From an uncultured Caulobacterales bacterium (GTDB lineage: Bacteria; Pseudomonadota; Alphaproteobacteria; Caulobacterales; Caulobacteraceae), in NCBI GenBank assembly GCA_903874895.1, contig CAIQUG010000058.1:1-41588 (forward strand): DNA of 41,588 nucleotides, given 5' to 3'. Below, piece after piece: positions 25,827-34,433 of this stretch; position 1 is the first letter of the stretch, and each line of letters starts with the position of its first letter. The notes beneath the pieces were generated by a model that was given only the letters and a program-made list of their open reading frames with translations, searched no databases and was not told where the DNA came from. The position numbers and the translations under genes are program-made.

Positions 25827-26594
25827 ATGGGCGGGACGGAGCGCCGCGCAGTATTGGTGACAGGCGGTGCCCTGCGGGTCGGTGCGGCCCTTGTGCGCCG
25901 GTTCGCCGCCGAAGGCCGCGTCGTGGTGATCCACTACCGCCTGGCCGACACCGCCGCCATCGCCCTGCAGCAGGAGATCCGCGACCTCGGCGGTGAGGCC
26001 CATATCCTCGGGGCGGACCTGACAGACCCCGGGGCCGTCGCCGGTCTGATCCCCGCCGCCCTCAAGCTCGCCCCCGACCTTGGCGTGCTGGTCAACTCCG
26101 CATCGGTGTTCGAGCCGGACACCGCGCTGGATCCGCAGACCGACGGCTGGCTGACGTCCACGGCGGTGAATGCCCTGGCGCCCGCCCGGCTGGCCGCCGC
26201 CCTGCACGCGGCGACGAGCGGCGGGGTGGTGATCCACATCCTCGACCAGAAGCTCGCCAATCCGAACCCGGACTATTTCAGCTATACCGCGTCGAAGGCG
26301 GCCCTGGCCGAGGCGGCGCGGATGCAGGCCATGGCCTTTGGGGACCGCACCCGGGTCATCTGCCTGGCACCGGGCCTGATGCTGCCCAGCGGCGACCAGA
26401 CCGACGCGGAATACGCCCGGTCCGCCACCCTGAACCTCCTCCGTCGACGGACAAGTCCCGATGATCTCGCCGAGGCGGCGGCCCTGGCGGCGTCCGGTGC
26501 CCTGGCCACCGGCGAGACGGTATTCGTGGATGGCGGCCAGCACCTGACCCCCCAGAGCCGGGACGTGATGTTCCTGGTCCGCGGCGAAACCTGA
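25827..26594 (+). CDS. FolM/pteridine reductase-like SDR
   Basis: A 255-residue SDR whose cofactor motif is TGGALRVG (12-19), that is TGx3RxG, the special form found in pteridine reductase PTR1 and dihydromonapterin reductase FolM instead of TGx3GxG. Catalytic Y153/K157 lie in YTASKAAL, and DQKLANPNPDY before it is also typical of the group. It probably uses NADPH to reduce dihydrofolate or dihydromonapterin to the tetrahydro form. ATG at 25827 is chosen because it begins MGGTERRAVLVTG. FolB follows 11 bases later. Confidence 0.87.
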   Translation: MGGTERRAVLVTGGALRVGAALVRRFAAEGRVVVIHYRLADTAAIALQQEIRDLGGEAHILGADLTDPGAVAGLIPAALKLAPDLGVLVNSASVFEPDTALDPQTDGWLTSTAVNALAPARLAAALHAATSGGVVIHILDQKLANPNPDYFSYTASKAALAEAARMQAMAFGDRTRVICLAPGLMLPSGDQTDAEYARSATLNLLRRRTSPDDLAEAAALAASGALATGETVFVDGGQHLTPQSRDVMFLVRGET

Positions 26595-26605
26595 GGACTA
26601 TCCGG

Positions 26606-26998
26606 ATGTACGCCCTGTTCCTGCGCGATCACGCCGTCTCCGCCCGGATCGGCATCCACGCCTTCGAGCGGGAGGCCCCCCAGCGGCTGATCCTGAACGT
26701 CAGCCTCGCCATCCGGGGGGAGACACAGGCGGACGACATCTCCCAGACCACGGACTACGACTTCCTGCGCACTGCGGCGGCGGAGATCCTGGCCAGCGGC
26801 CATCTGGACCTGCAGGAAACCGTCTGCAAACGGATGATCGCCGCCTGCCGTGCCCGGCCGGACGTGGCCGCAGCCCTCGTCTCGACGGAAAAGCCCGACG
26901 TCTATCCCGACGCCGCCGCCGTGGGCTGCCGCATGCTCTGGCGGGCCGACGACGTCGATCCGGCGGACCTGGCCCTGTTGTTCAGCCGCCCCGGCTGA
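26606..26998 (+). CDS. folB: Dihydroneopterin aldolase
   Basis: FolB cleaves 7,8-dihydroneopterin to 6-hydroxymethyl-dihydropterin and glycolaldehyde in folate synthesis, and can also epimerise it to dihydromonapterin. The 130-residue T-fold protein shows IGIHAFEREAPQRL with the pterin-binding Glu near residue 22. It also has TTDYDFL with the conserved Tyr, and STEKPDVYPDA with the catalytic Lys. It has a C-terminal tail slightly longer than usual. It is 11 bases after the FolM-like gene, so the two are probably one operon. Its stop is immediately followed by the stop of the convergent binding-protein gene. Confidence 0.93.
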   Translation: MYALFLRDHAVSARIGIHAFEREAPQRLILNVSLAIRGETQADDISQTTDYDFLRTAAAEILASGHLDLQETVCKRMIAACRARPDVAAALVSTEKPDVYPDAAAVGCRMLWRADDVDPADLALLFSRPG

Positions 26999-27985
26999 CT
27001 ATTTGGGCGCGAACTGCAGGGTGTAGGCGCTCTTGATGTCCGTGCCCGGCTTCAGCACGCCGGACTTCGACATCACCTCTGCGAGTGCCTGCCAGCGGGC
27101 GTCGGTCATGGCCCCGATAGGGGGCGAGGCCTTGCCATCGACGATCTCGTAGGCGCGCATCTTCTCCCGGGCCTGACCCAGGACGTCCTGGGTCATTTCC
27201 GGATTGTCCTTCAGGATCATCGCGTCGGCCGGGCGGGGATCCCCATGCAGATAGGCCTTCCAGCCTGCCGCCGTGGCCTCGACAAAGGCCTGGACCGCCT
27301 TCGGGTTCTTCGCGATCAGATCGTCGGGGACCAGCACGAGGTCGGCATAGCCGGGATAGCCCTCATCGGAGAGGACGAACACCTTTGGCTTGAAGTGCCC
27401 CTCCTTCTCGATCGTGTAGGGCTCGCTCGTCACATAGCCCTGCTGGATCGCCGCCCTGTTCTGGATGAACGGACCGGAATTGAAGGTGTATTTCCGCACC
27501 TGGTCATCCGTCAGGCCGAACCTGGCCTTCAACCACACCCAGACACCGGTGAGAGAGGCGTCGGACAGCAGCATCGGGTGGCCCTTCATGTCCGCCAGAC
27601 TGTTCACCCCGGCATCGGGATGGGCCATCAGCACCCACGGGTCCTTCTGCATCGCCGCCATGACGGCCTTCACCGGCACATGCTCCTCGGCGAGGCTCAG
27701 CGCCACGAAGCTGTTGGAGCCGATCCCCATGTCCGCGGCACCGGACGCCAGCAGCTGCGGCACGTTGGAGCTGGGACCACCCTGCAGGATCTTCACGTCC
27801 AGCCCCCGGCGGGCATATTCGCCATTGGCCACCGCCTCGTAGAAGCCCCCGTGCTCCGCCTCCGCCTTCCAGTCCGTGGCAAAGCGGATCGTCGTGGTGG
27901 CGGGGTCGGTCTTCGCGGCGGGCTTCGCGCCGCAGGCGGCGAGGGTGGTGAGCAGGAAAAGGGGCAGCAGACGACGCAGGGACAT
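26999..27985 (-). CDS. NitT/TauT-type ABC substrate-binding lipoprotein
   Basis: A 328-residue binding protein of the NMT1/THI5-like class. A lipoprotein signal ends in lipobox LAAC with Cys18. The mature part begins with TIRFATDWKAEAEHGGFYEAVANGEY and then RGLDVKILQGGP, the standard start of this class. ASGAADMGIGSNSFVAL and GYPGYADLVLVPDDLIAKNP are further family blocks. Ligands in the class include nitrate, taurine and thiamine precursors; which applies here is unknown. No transport genes are adjacent, but a matching permease and ATPase lie at 34434-35968 on the same strand. The open frame runs much farther upstream but is only antisense of prfC and the ABC-F gene. Confidence 0.87.
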   Translation of the reverse strand: MSLRRLLPLFLLTTLAACGAKPAAKTDPATTTIRFATDWKAEAEHGGFYEAVANGEYARRGLDVKILQGGPSSNVPQLLASGAADMGIGSNSFVALSLAEEHVPVKAVMAAMQKDPWVLMAHPDAGVNSLADMKGHPMLLSDASLTGVWVWLKARFGLTDDQVRKYTFNSGPFIQNRAAIQQGYVTSEPYTIEKEGHFKPKVFVLSDEGYPGYADLVLVPDDLIAKNPKAVQAFVEATAAGWKAYLHGDPRPADAMILKDNPEMTQDVLGQAREKMRAYEIVDGKASPPIGAMTDARWQALAEVMSKSGVLKPGTDIKSAYTLQFAPK

Positions 27986-28141
27986 GGGCAGACTCCGATC
28001 CGGACGCCCAAGGCTTGGCCAAGGTTGCGGGCCCGCGCAAGCCGGAAAAGACGTCCTCCCGGTGCCCCCGGTCCGTTCGGGCTTTGGATCGGGCCGGGAA
28101 TGCCCTATCTGACGGCCTCCCGCCCCTTGAAAGTCCCCTGA

Positions 28142-29986
28142 GTGAGCAAGCCGCCCGCCAAGTCCAACACGCCCGCACCGACCCGCTCGTCCGGCCGGCC
28201 GCCGCTGATCGCGCTCCGCGACGTGCAGCTGTCCGACGGGCCGGTGCAGATGTTCGAGGGCGTCGACATCGCGCTGGAACCCCGGCAGCGGGCGGCGCTG
28301 GTCGGCCGCAACGGGGCGGGCAAGTCCACCCTGATGCGCATCCTGACCGGGGCGTTCGCCCCCGATTCCGGGGAGCGGTTCCTGCAGCCCGGCCTGCGCA
28401 TGGTCTATGTGCCGCAGGAGCCGGAGATCACCGGGGATACCCTGCTGGACCACGTCACCGCCGGCGGAGCCCAGGATTGGGAGGGGGAAAGCGCCCTGTC
28501 CACCTTCGGTCTGGACGGGGCCAAGAGCACCCGGGGCCTGTCCGGTGGCGAGATCCGCCGCACGGCACTGGCCCGGGCCTTCGCGGAGAAGCCGGATCTG
28601 CTGCTGCTGGACGAACCCACCAACCACCTGGACGTCTTCGCCATCGAGACGCTGGAGCGGGAGATCGCCGACAGCGGCGCGGCCCTTCTGGTGGTGAGCC
28701 ACGACCGGGCCTTCCTGAACCGGGTCACGGACCGCTGCTTCTGGCTCGCCCATCGCAAGGTGCGGGTGTTCGACCAGGGCTTCGCGGCCTTCGAACCCTG
28801 GGCGGAAAAGGTCGAGGCGGAGGAGGAGGAAGCCTTCCGCCGCCTGACCAAGGCCATCGAGCGGGAGACCTACACCTTCTATCGCTCCATCACCGCGCGG
28901 CGCACGCGCAACGAGGGCCGCGCCCGGCAGCTGGAGGCCATGCGCGCGCAGAAGGAAACCCTGATGCGGGACCAGACCCGGGGCATGGAGCTGGTGCTGG
29001 ACAGCGGTGCCGTCTCCGGCAAGCGGGTGGTGGAGGTGAAGGGCCTCTCCAAGGCCTTCGGCGACCGGACCATTGTCCGCGACCTGTCCCTGCGCATCCT
29101 CCGGGGCGACCGCCTGGCCGTGGTCGGCCCCAACGGTGCGGGCAAGACCACCCTGGTCAAGCTTCTGTTGGGAGAGCTGGCCGCCGATGCCGGCGAGGTG
29201 ACCCTGGGCACGGGCCTGCAGACGGCCTACCTGGATCAGGCCCGGGTGGACCTGAAGCCCACCGACACCCTGTGGGACGCCCTCACCCCCACCGGCGGCG
29301 ACCAGGTCATGGTCCGCGGCCAGCCGATGCATGTGGCGGCCTTTGCCAAGTCGTTCATGTTCAAGGAAAGCCAGATCCGCCAGCCCGTCGCCAGCCTGTC
29401 GGGGGGGGAGCGCAACCGCCTTCTGCTGGCCCGGGCGCTGACCAAGCCCGCCAACCTGCTGGTGCTGGACGAACCCACCAACGACCTGGACATCGAGACC
29501 CTCGACCTGCTGGAAGGCATGCTCGAGGACTATGACGGCACCCTGATCCTGGTCAGCCACGACCGGGACTTCATCGACCGTCTTGCCACATCGACCCTGG
29601 GACTGGACGGGCGGGGCCGGGCGGCGGAGGCCCCCGGCGGCTGGTCGGACTTCAACCGTCAGTATCCGGACTTCTTCGACCGTGGCTCGGCCAAGGCCCA
29701 GCTGCGGGTCGAGGCGGCGAAGCCCGCGGGTCCGGAGCCGAGGCGCGCGGCCGTGAAGCTGACCTTCAAGGACCAGCGGCGGCTTGAGGAGGCGGAGAAG
29801 GAAACCGCCACCCTGCCCGGCGAGATCGAGGGTCTGGAGACCCAGCTGGCGGACCCGGGGCTCTATGCCCGCAATCCGAAGCGCTTCGACGCCCTGACCG
29901 CCCAGATCGACACCCTCCGCGCCCGTCTTGCCCGGGCGGAAGAGGACTGGCTGGCGCTGGAGGAAAAGCGCGAGGGGCTGGGCTGA
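28142..29986 (+). CDS. uup: ABC-F family ATPase, Uup-like
   Basis: A soluble ABC-F protein of 614 residues with two ATPase domains. Walker A motifs are GRNGAGKS (about 55-62) and GPNGAGKT (about 328-335). Signatures are LSGGEIRR and LSGGERNR, with LLLLDEPTNHLD and LLVLDEPTNDLD. The linker (about 225-285) and a C-terminal coiled coil (about 540-610, RRLEEAEKETATLPGEIEGL) match Uup, which acts on stalled or collided ribosomes and branched DNA. The start is GTG at 28142; a later start is possible. The 156 bases upstream hold the divergent promoters. Confidence 0.9.
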   Translation: MSKPPAKSNTPAPTRSSGRPPLIALRDVQLSDGPVQMFEGVDIALEPRQRAALVGRNGAGKSTLMRILTGAFAPDSGERFLQPGLRMVYVPQEPEITGDTLLDHVTAGGAQDWEGESALSTFGLDGAKSTRGLSGGEIRRTALARAFAEKPDLLLLDEPTNHLDVFAIETLEREIADSGAALLVVSHDRAFLNRVTDRCFWLAHRKVRVFDQGFAAFEPWAEKVEAEEEEAFRRLTKAIERETYTFYRSITARRTRNEGRARQLEAMRAQKETLMRDQTRGMELVLDSGAVSGKRVVEVKGLSKAFGDRTIVRDLSLRILRGDRLAVVGPNGAGKTTLVKLLLGELAADAGEVTLGTGLQTAYLDQARVDLKPTDTLWDALTPTGGDQVMVRGQPMHVAAFAKSFMFKESQIRQPVASLSGGERNRLLLARALTKPANLLVLDEPTNDLDIETLDLLEGMLEDYDGTLILVSHDRDFIDRLATSTLGLDGRGRAAEAPGGWSDFNRQYPDFFDRGSAKAQLRVEAAKPAGPEPRRAAVKLTFKDQRRLEEAEKETATLPGEIEGLETQLADPGLYARNPKRFDALTAQIDTLRARLARAEEDWLALEEKREGLG

Positions 29987-30046
29987 CCCGAGGGCGAAAC
30001 GCGGCTGCCATCGACATCCGCCCCCGTTCCGGCTAACCCCGCGCCC

Positions 30047-31636
30047 ATGAGCACGTCCATTCCCCTGGAAGCCGCCCGCCGGCGCACCTTCGCCATCATC
30101 TCCCACCCGGATGCGGGCAAGACCACCCTGACGGAGCATCTGCTGCTGGCAGGGGGCGCGATCCGCGCCGCCGGTGCCGTGCGGGCCCGGGGAGAGACCC
30201 GGCGCACCCGCTCCGACTGGATGAAGATCGAGCAGGAGCGCGGCATCTCGGTCACCGCGTCTGTCATGACCTTCGACCACGGCGGGCTGATGTACAATCT
30301 GCTCGACACGCCGGGCCACGAGGACTTCTCGGAGGACACCTACCGGACCCTGACCGCCGCGGATGCCGCGGTCATGGTGCTGGACGCGGCCAAGGGGATC
30401 GAGCCCCAGACCCTGAAGCTGTTCGAGGTCTGCCGCCTTCGGGACATCCCCATCCTGACCTTCATCAACAAGATGGACCGGGAGGCGCAGGACCCGTTCG
30501 AGCTGCTGGACGAGATCGCCACGAAGCTGGCCCTGGACCCCGCGCCGCTCTACTGGCCCGCCGGATCCGGCTCGCGTTTCAAGGGCACGCTGGACCTGCG
30601 CACGGACCGCTTCACGCCCTATGTCCGCAACAGCGAGATCGGCGAGATCGAGCAGGTCGCGTTCCGTGGAAACGCCATCTCGCAATATCTCGACCCGGCG
30701 GAGGTGGAGGAGCTGTCCGACAGCGCAGAGCTGATCCTGGGTGCCTCCAAGACCTTCGATCCGCAGGCCTTCCTGGAGGGCCACATGACCCCGGTGTTCT
30801 TCGGCTCCGCCCTGCGGCATTTCGGCGTGGAGGAACTGCTGAGCGGCCTGGGAGCCTTCGCCCCGCCGCCGAAGCAGGTGGCGGCCCTGAAGGGCACCGC
30901 CGACACCCACGTGGCACCCGGGGAGTCCGAGGTGACCGGCTTCGTGTTCAAGGTCCAGGCGAACATGGACCCCAACCACCGGGACCGGATCGCCATGCTG
31001 CGCCTGTGTTCGGGCAAGTTCACCCGCGGCATGAAGCTGAAGGTCCAGAACACCGGACGCCAGCTGTCGGTGAACTCCCCCATCATGTTCTTCGCTGCGG
31101 ACCGGGAACTGGCGGAGGAAGCCTATGCCGGGGACGTGATCGGCATCCCCAACCATGGGGTCCTGCGGGTGGGCGACAGCCTGTCCGAGACGGGGACGCT
31201 GCGCTTCCAGGGCCTGCCCAACTTCGCGCCGGAAATCCTGCGCCGGGTCCGGATCAAGGACCCCCTCAAGGCGAAGCACCTGAAGAAGGCCCTGGAAGGA
31301 CTGGCCGAGGAGGGCGTGACCCAGCTGTTCCGACCGACCCTGGGCGCAGACTTCATCGTCGGTGCCGTGGGCCAGCTGCAGTTCGAGGTGATGGCCGACC
31401 GCCTGGCCAACGAATACCAGCTGGAAGTGATCTTCGAGGCCGCTCCCTTCGCCGAGGCCCGCTGGGTCACCGGCTCCCGGGCCGATCTCGAGGACTTTGC
31501 GGGCAAGCATCGCAACGCCATGGCCGAGGACATCGATGCCCAGCCCGTCTTCCTGGCCAAGTCGTCCTGGGAGATCGGATATGTGACCGAGAAATTCCCG
31601 ACTGTGACATTCCAGCGCACCCGCGAGCGCGGCTGA
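30047..31636 (+). CDS. prfC: Peptide chain release factor 3
   Basis: A 529-residue GTPase that recycles release factors 1 and 2 from the ribosome after termination. G motifs are visible: SHPDAGKTTL (about 19-28), DTPGHEDF (about 88-95) and NKMD (about 142-145). The RF3-specific start RRRTFAIISHPDAGKTTLTE and the C-terminal block VGQLQFEVMADRLANEY are present. Length is normal. It lies 60 bases after the ABC-F gene on the same strand, a pairing of two ribosome-acting GTP/ATP enzymes that may be co-transcribed. Confidence 0.96.
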   Translation: MSTSIPLEAARRRTFAIISHPDAGKTTLTEHLLLAGGAIRAAGAVRARGETRRTRSDWMKIEQERGISVTASVMTFDHGGLMYNLLDTPGHEDFSEDTYRTLTAADAAVMVLDAAKGIEPQTLKLFEVCRLRDIPILTFINKMDREAQDPFELLDEIATKLALDPAPLYWPAGSGSRFKGTLDLRTDRFTPYVRNSEIGEIEQVAFRGNAISQYLDPAEVEELSDSAELILGASKTFDPQAFLEGHMTPVFFGSALRHFGVEELLSGLGAFAPPPKQVAALKGTADTHVAPGESEVTGFVFKVQANMDPNHRDRIAMLRLCSGKFTRGMKLKVQNTGRQLSVNSPIMFFAADRELAEEAYAGDVIGIPNHGVLRVGDSLSETGTLRFQGLPNFAPEILRRVRIKDPLKAKHLKKALEGLAEEGVTQLFRPTLGADFIVGAVGQLQFEVMADRLANEYQLEVIFEAAPFAEARWVTGSRADLEDFAGKHRNAMAEDIDAQPVFLAKSSWEIGYVTEKFPTVTFQRTRERG

Positions 31637-31724
31637 TCCGAAGGCCCTCCACGGCTCCAACCTTGCTGGTCTGGGCCTGAACCGAAGGGGGGCGTCCCAC
31701 TGCGGGACGACGGGGAGGCAACCT

Positions 31725-33056
31725 ATGCAATTCGAGCGGGATCCGTGGCGGCGTTTCGGGCGAAACACGCGCGGAAATGCGCTGGCCCATGCCGAGCGGA
31801 TCGAGTTGCTGGACGCCGCGGCCCTCAAGGCCGAAACCGCACAGGCCGGTCTGGCCGTGCATCAGGCGACGGACCGCCAACGCTCGGCGCGCCTTCTGGA
31901 CTATGCCTTCATGCTCCGCGAGATTGCCCGACGCACCGGCGATGTCGCATGCCTTGCCAATGCCGGACGGGCTGCGGAACGGGCCGTCCGTCTGGCCATC
32001 GACGACGCGACCCGGATCGCCGCCCGCATCGAGCTGGTCCACTGCAGCCTGCTCGCCGCCGACCTGTTCGGCGACAGCCTGGCCGCGGAGGCCGCCCAGG
32101 CCCGCTTGACGGCGCTCGAGGGCGAAGAGCGCGTGTCCGTGGACGACCGGATCGTCACCATGGGGCTGAAGGCGCGGCTGCTGGCGCGGAACGCCCTGAC
32201 GGACAACGATCTCAACGCCGCGGTCGAAGCGGCGGGTGCCTTTGACGAGGCAGTGGAACTGTCGGATCAGCGTCTGCGGTCCTCCGGCGAGGGCCGGAGC
32301 CTTGCGGCCAATCTGCGCCTGCATCGCGCGGACATGCTGGTGGGCTTCGGCGTCCAGCTGAAGGAAACCACGCTTCTGCGCCAGGCGGAGACCGATCTGG
32401 CACAGGTGGCGGCCCAGATCGACCGCGACCGGCTGCCGATCTCCTGGGCGCGGGCCGAGGCCCTGCGCGGCGCGGCCCTCGCGGCCTGCGGATCCCTCGG
32501 CGCGGACGAGGATGAAATTTCCCGCGGGGCCACGGCCCTGTCGGTGTCCCTGGCCCATCTGCCGATGCTGCACAGCCCGCTGGACACGGCGCGGACCTCC
32601 CATGCGCTGGGCGTCGTGCTGCAGGCCCTCGGGGAGGCCTGCGACGACGACCGCCTGTTCGACGAGGCCATTTCGGCCTTCGACCGGGCACTGGAGGCCT
32701 TCGAGGCCCACCCCGACGTGGCCCAGCGGCCGGTCTGTGCCTATGACCGGGCCATCGCCATCACCCGGCGCGCCGAGCGGCAGGGCGACATGGTGTCACT
32801 GGACTATGCGGAACGGGCCTTCAAGGCAGAGCTGTCCGGCCTGGAGCCGCAACTCGACCCGGTGGCCTGGGCCGTGATGCAGGTGGCCCTGGCCCGGGTC
32901 TATTCCGCCCGCGCGGACATGACCGGCGACGAAAGCGAGCGGTCCCGGGCGAGGCTGGCGCTGGCGACCGCGCTGGACGTGTTCACCGAGCGGGGGCTGC
33001 GAGGCCTGGCGGAGGTGGTGATGTCCAACCTCGAGCAGCTGAAGTCGAAGGTCTGA
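31725..33056 (+). CDS. Unknown helical-repeat (TPR-like) protein, 443 residues
   Basis: I recognise no named family. The protein is almost wholly helical. Repeating helix pairs such as RSARLLDYAFMLREIARRTG, LFDEAISAFDRALEAFEA and LDYAERAFKAELSGLE suggest TPR-like units across residues 50-430. There is no signal peptide or membrane helix, so it is probably a cytoplasmic protein-binding scaffold. GGGGAGG precedes the ATG, with a short hairpin (CGTCCC/GGGACG, 31693-31709) just before it. It is convergent with the DUF2336 gene, 21 bases apart. Confidence 0.8.
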   Translation: MQFERDPWRRFGRNTRGNALAHAERIELLDAAALKAETAQAGLAVHQATDRQRSARLLDYAFMLREIARRTGDVACLANAGRAAERAVRLAIDDATRIAARIELVHCSLLAADLFGDSLAAEAAQARLTALEGEERVSVDDRIVTMGLKARLLARNALTDNDLNAAVEAAGAFDEAVELSDQRLRSSGEGRSLAANLRLHRADMLVGFGVQLKETTLLRQAETDLAQVAAQIDRDRLPISWARAEALRGAALAACGSLGADEDEISRGATALSVSLAHLPMLHSPLDTARTSHALGVVLQALGEACDDDRLFDEAISAFDRALEAFEAHPDVAQRPVCAYDRAIAITRRAERQGDMVSLDYAERAFKAELSGLEPQLDPVAWAVMQVALARVYSARADMTGDESERSRARLALATALDVFTERGLRGLAEVVMSNLEQLKSKV

Positions 33057-33077
33057 TCGACCGGACCGGTTCCGGCG

Positions 33078-34181
33078 TCAGGCGGCGACGTCGCCCGTGT
33101 CGCGGCGAATGCGCCAGAAGCGCAGGGTCCGCTGGGCCGTCTCGATGGTCAGCTGATTGTAGAGGGCACCGTATTCCTGAGCCCGGCCCATGGCCATGTC
33201 GTCATCCAGGATCAGCAGGGTGAAGGTCAGGAACAGGGCGCGATCGAAGTTCGCGGACCGGCACACGACGGCCAGGGCGTCCACTTCCTTGCGATCGACG
33301 ATGATCCGCGCCGTATTGAAGTCGATGTCCGCCAGTTGGGCCAGGGCCACCAGGAAACGGGTCCGTTCTCCGAAGCGCAGGAACGACACCAGCACGGACG
33401 GATTGATCTGCTTATTGGACACGAGGGCCGAGACATAACGCTCTGCTTCCGCCAGGTCCGGCGGCAGCGCACCGTCGCGGGTGGCGATCCGCTTGCGGCT
33501 GGTCTCCAGGGCCGCGGTCAGTTCGGTCTGGCTGATGCTGGCATTGCGGGCGGTGATGGTTTCCCGCAGCCTCGCCTCGACCACGAAGTACATCTCGTTC
33601 AGCAGGTCGACGGGCAGGTTGTGGCGGTTGATCACCGCCTCGTGCAGATCGGGGTTGGCGGTGGCGCGATCCACCACGGTTTCGGCGGACCGCCGGGACA
33701 GGATCGCCGTCTCGTTCTGCAGCAGGACGCCCAGGGTCGTATCGTCGCCGCGCTCCACGATGACGTCGGACACGGACTCGGCGAGATCGACCCGGCGGGA
33801 CACGGCCCGCAGATAGTCCTGACCGCGCTTGTTCACCACTTCCAGCAGGTCGGTCTCGGTCAGGACCGTCGAGCGGGAGAGGACCGGCGCCGCGACGGCG
33901 ATTTCGTCATTGGCCAGACTGCGGACCAGACCGGCCGGCGCGTGGTCGGCGTCGGCGATCCGTTCGGAGAGGGCCGCGCGGACCTCCGCCTCCATCTCGC
34001 GGCTCAGGTCCAGCATCACGTCGTCGAACAGTTCGAGCTCCCGGGCGCTCTGATGCTCCGACGTGGCGAAGAACAGGTCCGTCACCTCGCGGAGGAGCTC
34101 GCGGCGCTTGGTGCTCGACGGCTCCTGGGCGAGGGAGATCAGCTGCGCCAGCTTGGTCAGATTGGAGGCGTTCTCTGTCAT
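33078..34181 (-). CDS. DUF2336 domain protein
   Basis: A 367-residue all-helical protein of the DUF2336 family, which is mostly restricted to alphaproteobacteria. Characteristic parts are the N-terminal RRELLREVTDLFFA and helical HEAT-like units such as VLSRSTVLTETDLLEVV and AILSRRSAETVVDRATANPD. The second half contains NKQINPSVLVSFLRFGERTRF, FNTARIIVDRKEVDAL and LTFTLLILDDDM. No signal peptide or membrane helix is seen. Function is not established. The start MTENASNLTKL at 34181 is clear because the upstream frame is not protein-like. A possible small ORF ends 8 bases before it. Confidence 0.87.
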   Translation of the reverse strand: MTENASNLTKLAQLISLAQEPSSTKRRELLREVTDLFFATSEHQSARELELFDDVMLDLSREMEAEVRAALSERIADADHAPAGLVRSLANDEIAVAAPVLSRSTVLTETDLLEVVNKRGQDYLRAVSRRVDLAESVSDVIVERGDDTTLGVLLQNETAILSRRSAETVVDRATANPDLHEAVINRHNLPVDLLNEMYFVVEARLRETITARNASISQTELTAALETSRKRIATRDGALPPDLAEAERYVSALVSNKQINPSVLVSFLRFGERTRFLVALAQLADIDFNTARIIVDRKEVDALAVVCRSANFDRALFLTFTLLILDDDMAMGRAQEYGALYNQLTIETAQRTLRFWRIRRDTGDVAA

Positions 34182-34189
34182 CGATCCGC

Positions 34190-34363
34190 TCAGACGTCCG
34201 TGGGTGAGGTGGCAGGCAGGATGGGGGTGTCTTCGGCACGGCGCAGGTCCGTCGACCGACCGTCGACGGACACAAGACCGCGGCAAGCCGCCGAGCCGCC
34301 TGCCGCCGCCAGAGAGGCGACCATTGCAAGACCCTGAATGATTGTCGGTATTCCGATGCTCAT
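34190..34363 (-). CDS. Possible small secreted or membrane peptide before the DUF2336 gene
   Basis: A 57-residue frame starting MSIGIPTIIQGLAMVASLAA has a hydrophobic N-terminal stretch like a signal peptide, then a polar tail. Third-position GC is fairly high. It ends 8 bases before the DUF2336 ATG, as in an operon. No good ribosome binding site is seen before the ATG. The rest of 34364-34433 holds nothing I can identify apart from a near-match CtrA box. This call is weak. Confidence 0.3.
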   Translation of the reverse strand: MSIGIPTIIQGLAMVASLAAAGGSAACRGLVSVDGRSTDLRRAEDTPILPATSPTDV

Positions 34364-34433
34364 GAGGGACAGGCCCGTGACTGCCGAAGGGAAACTCTCC
34401 GGAAACCCTAAGTCACAGGCACTTAACTGCCCG

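Noticed and set aside
27986-31828. A very long open frame on the minus strand running upstream of the binding lipoprotein
   Set aside because: It is antisense to the ABC-F and prfC genes, has no protein-family character, and comes from high GC lowering stop frequency. Only 26999-27985 is real.
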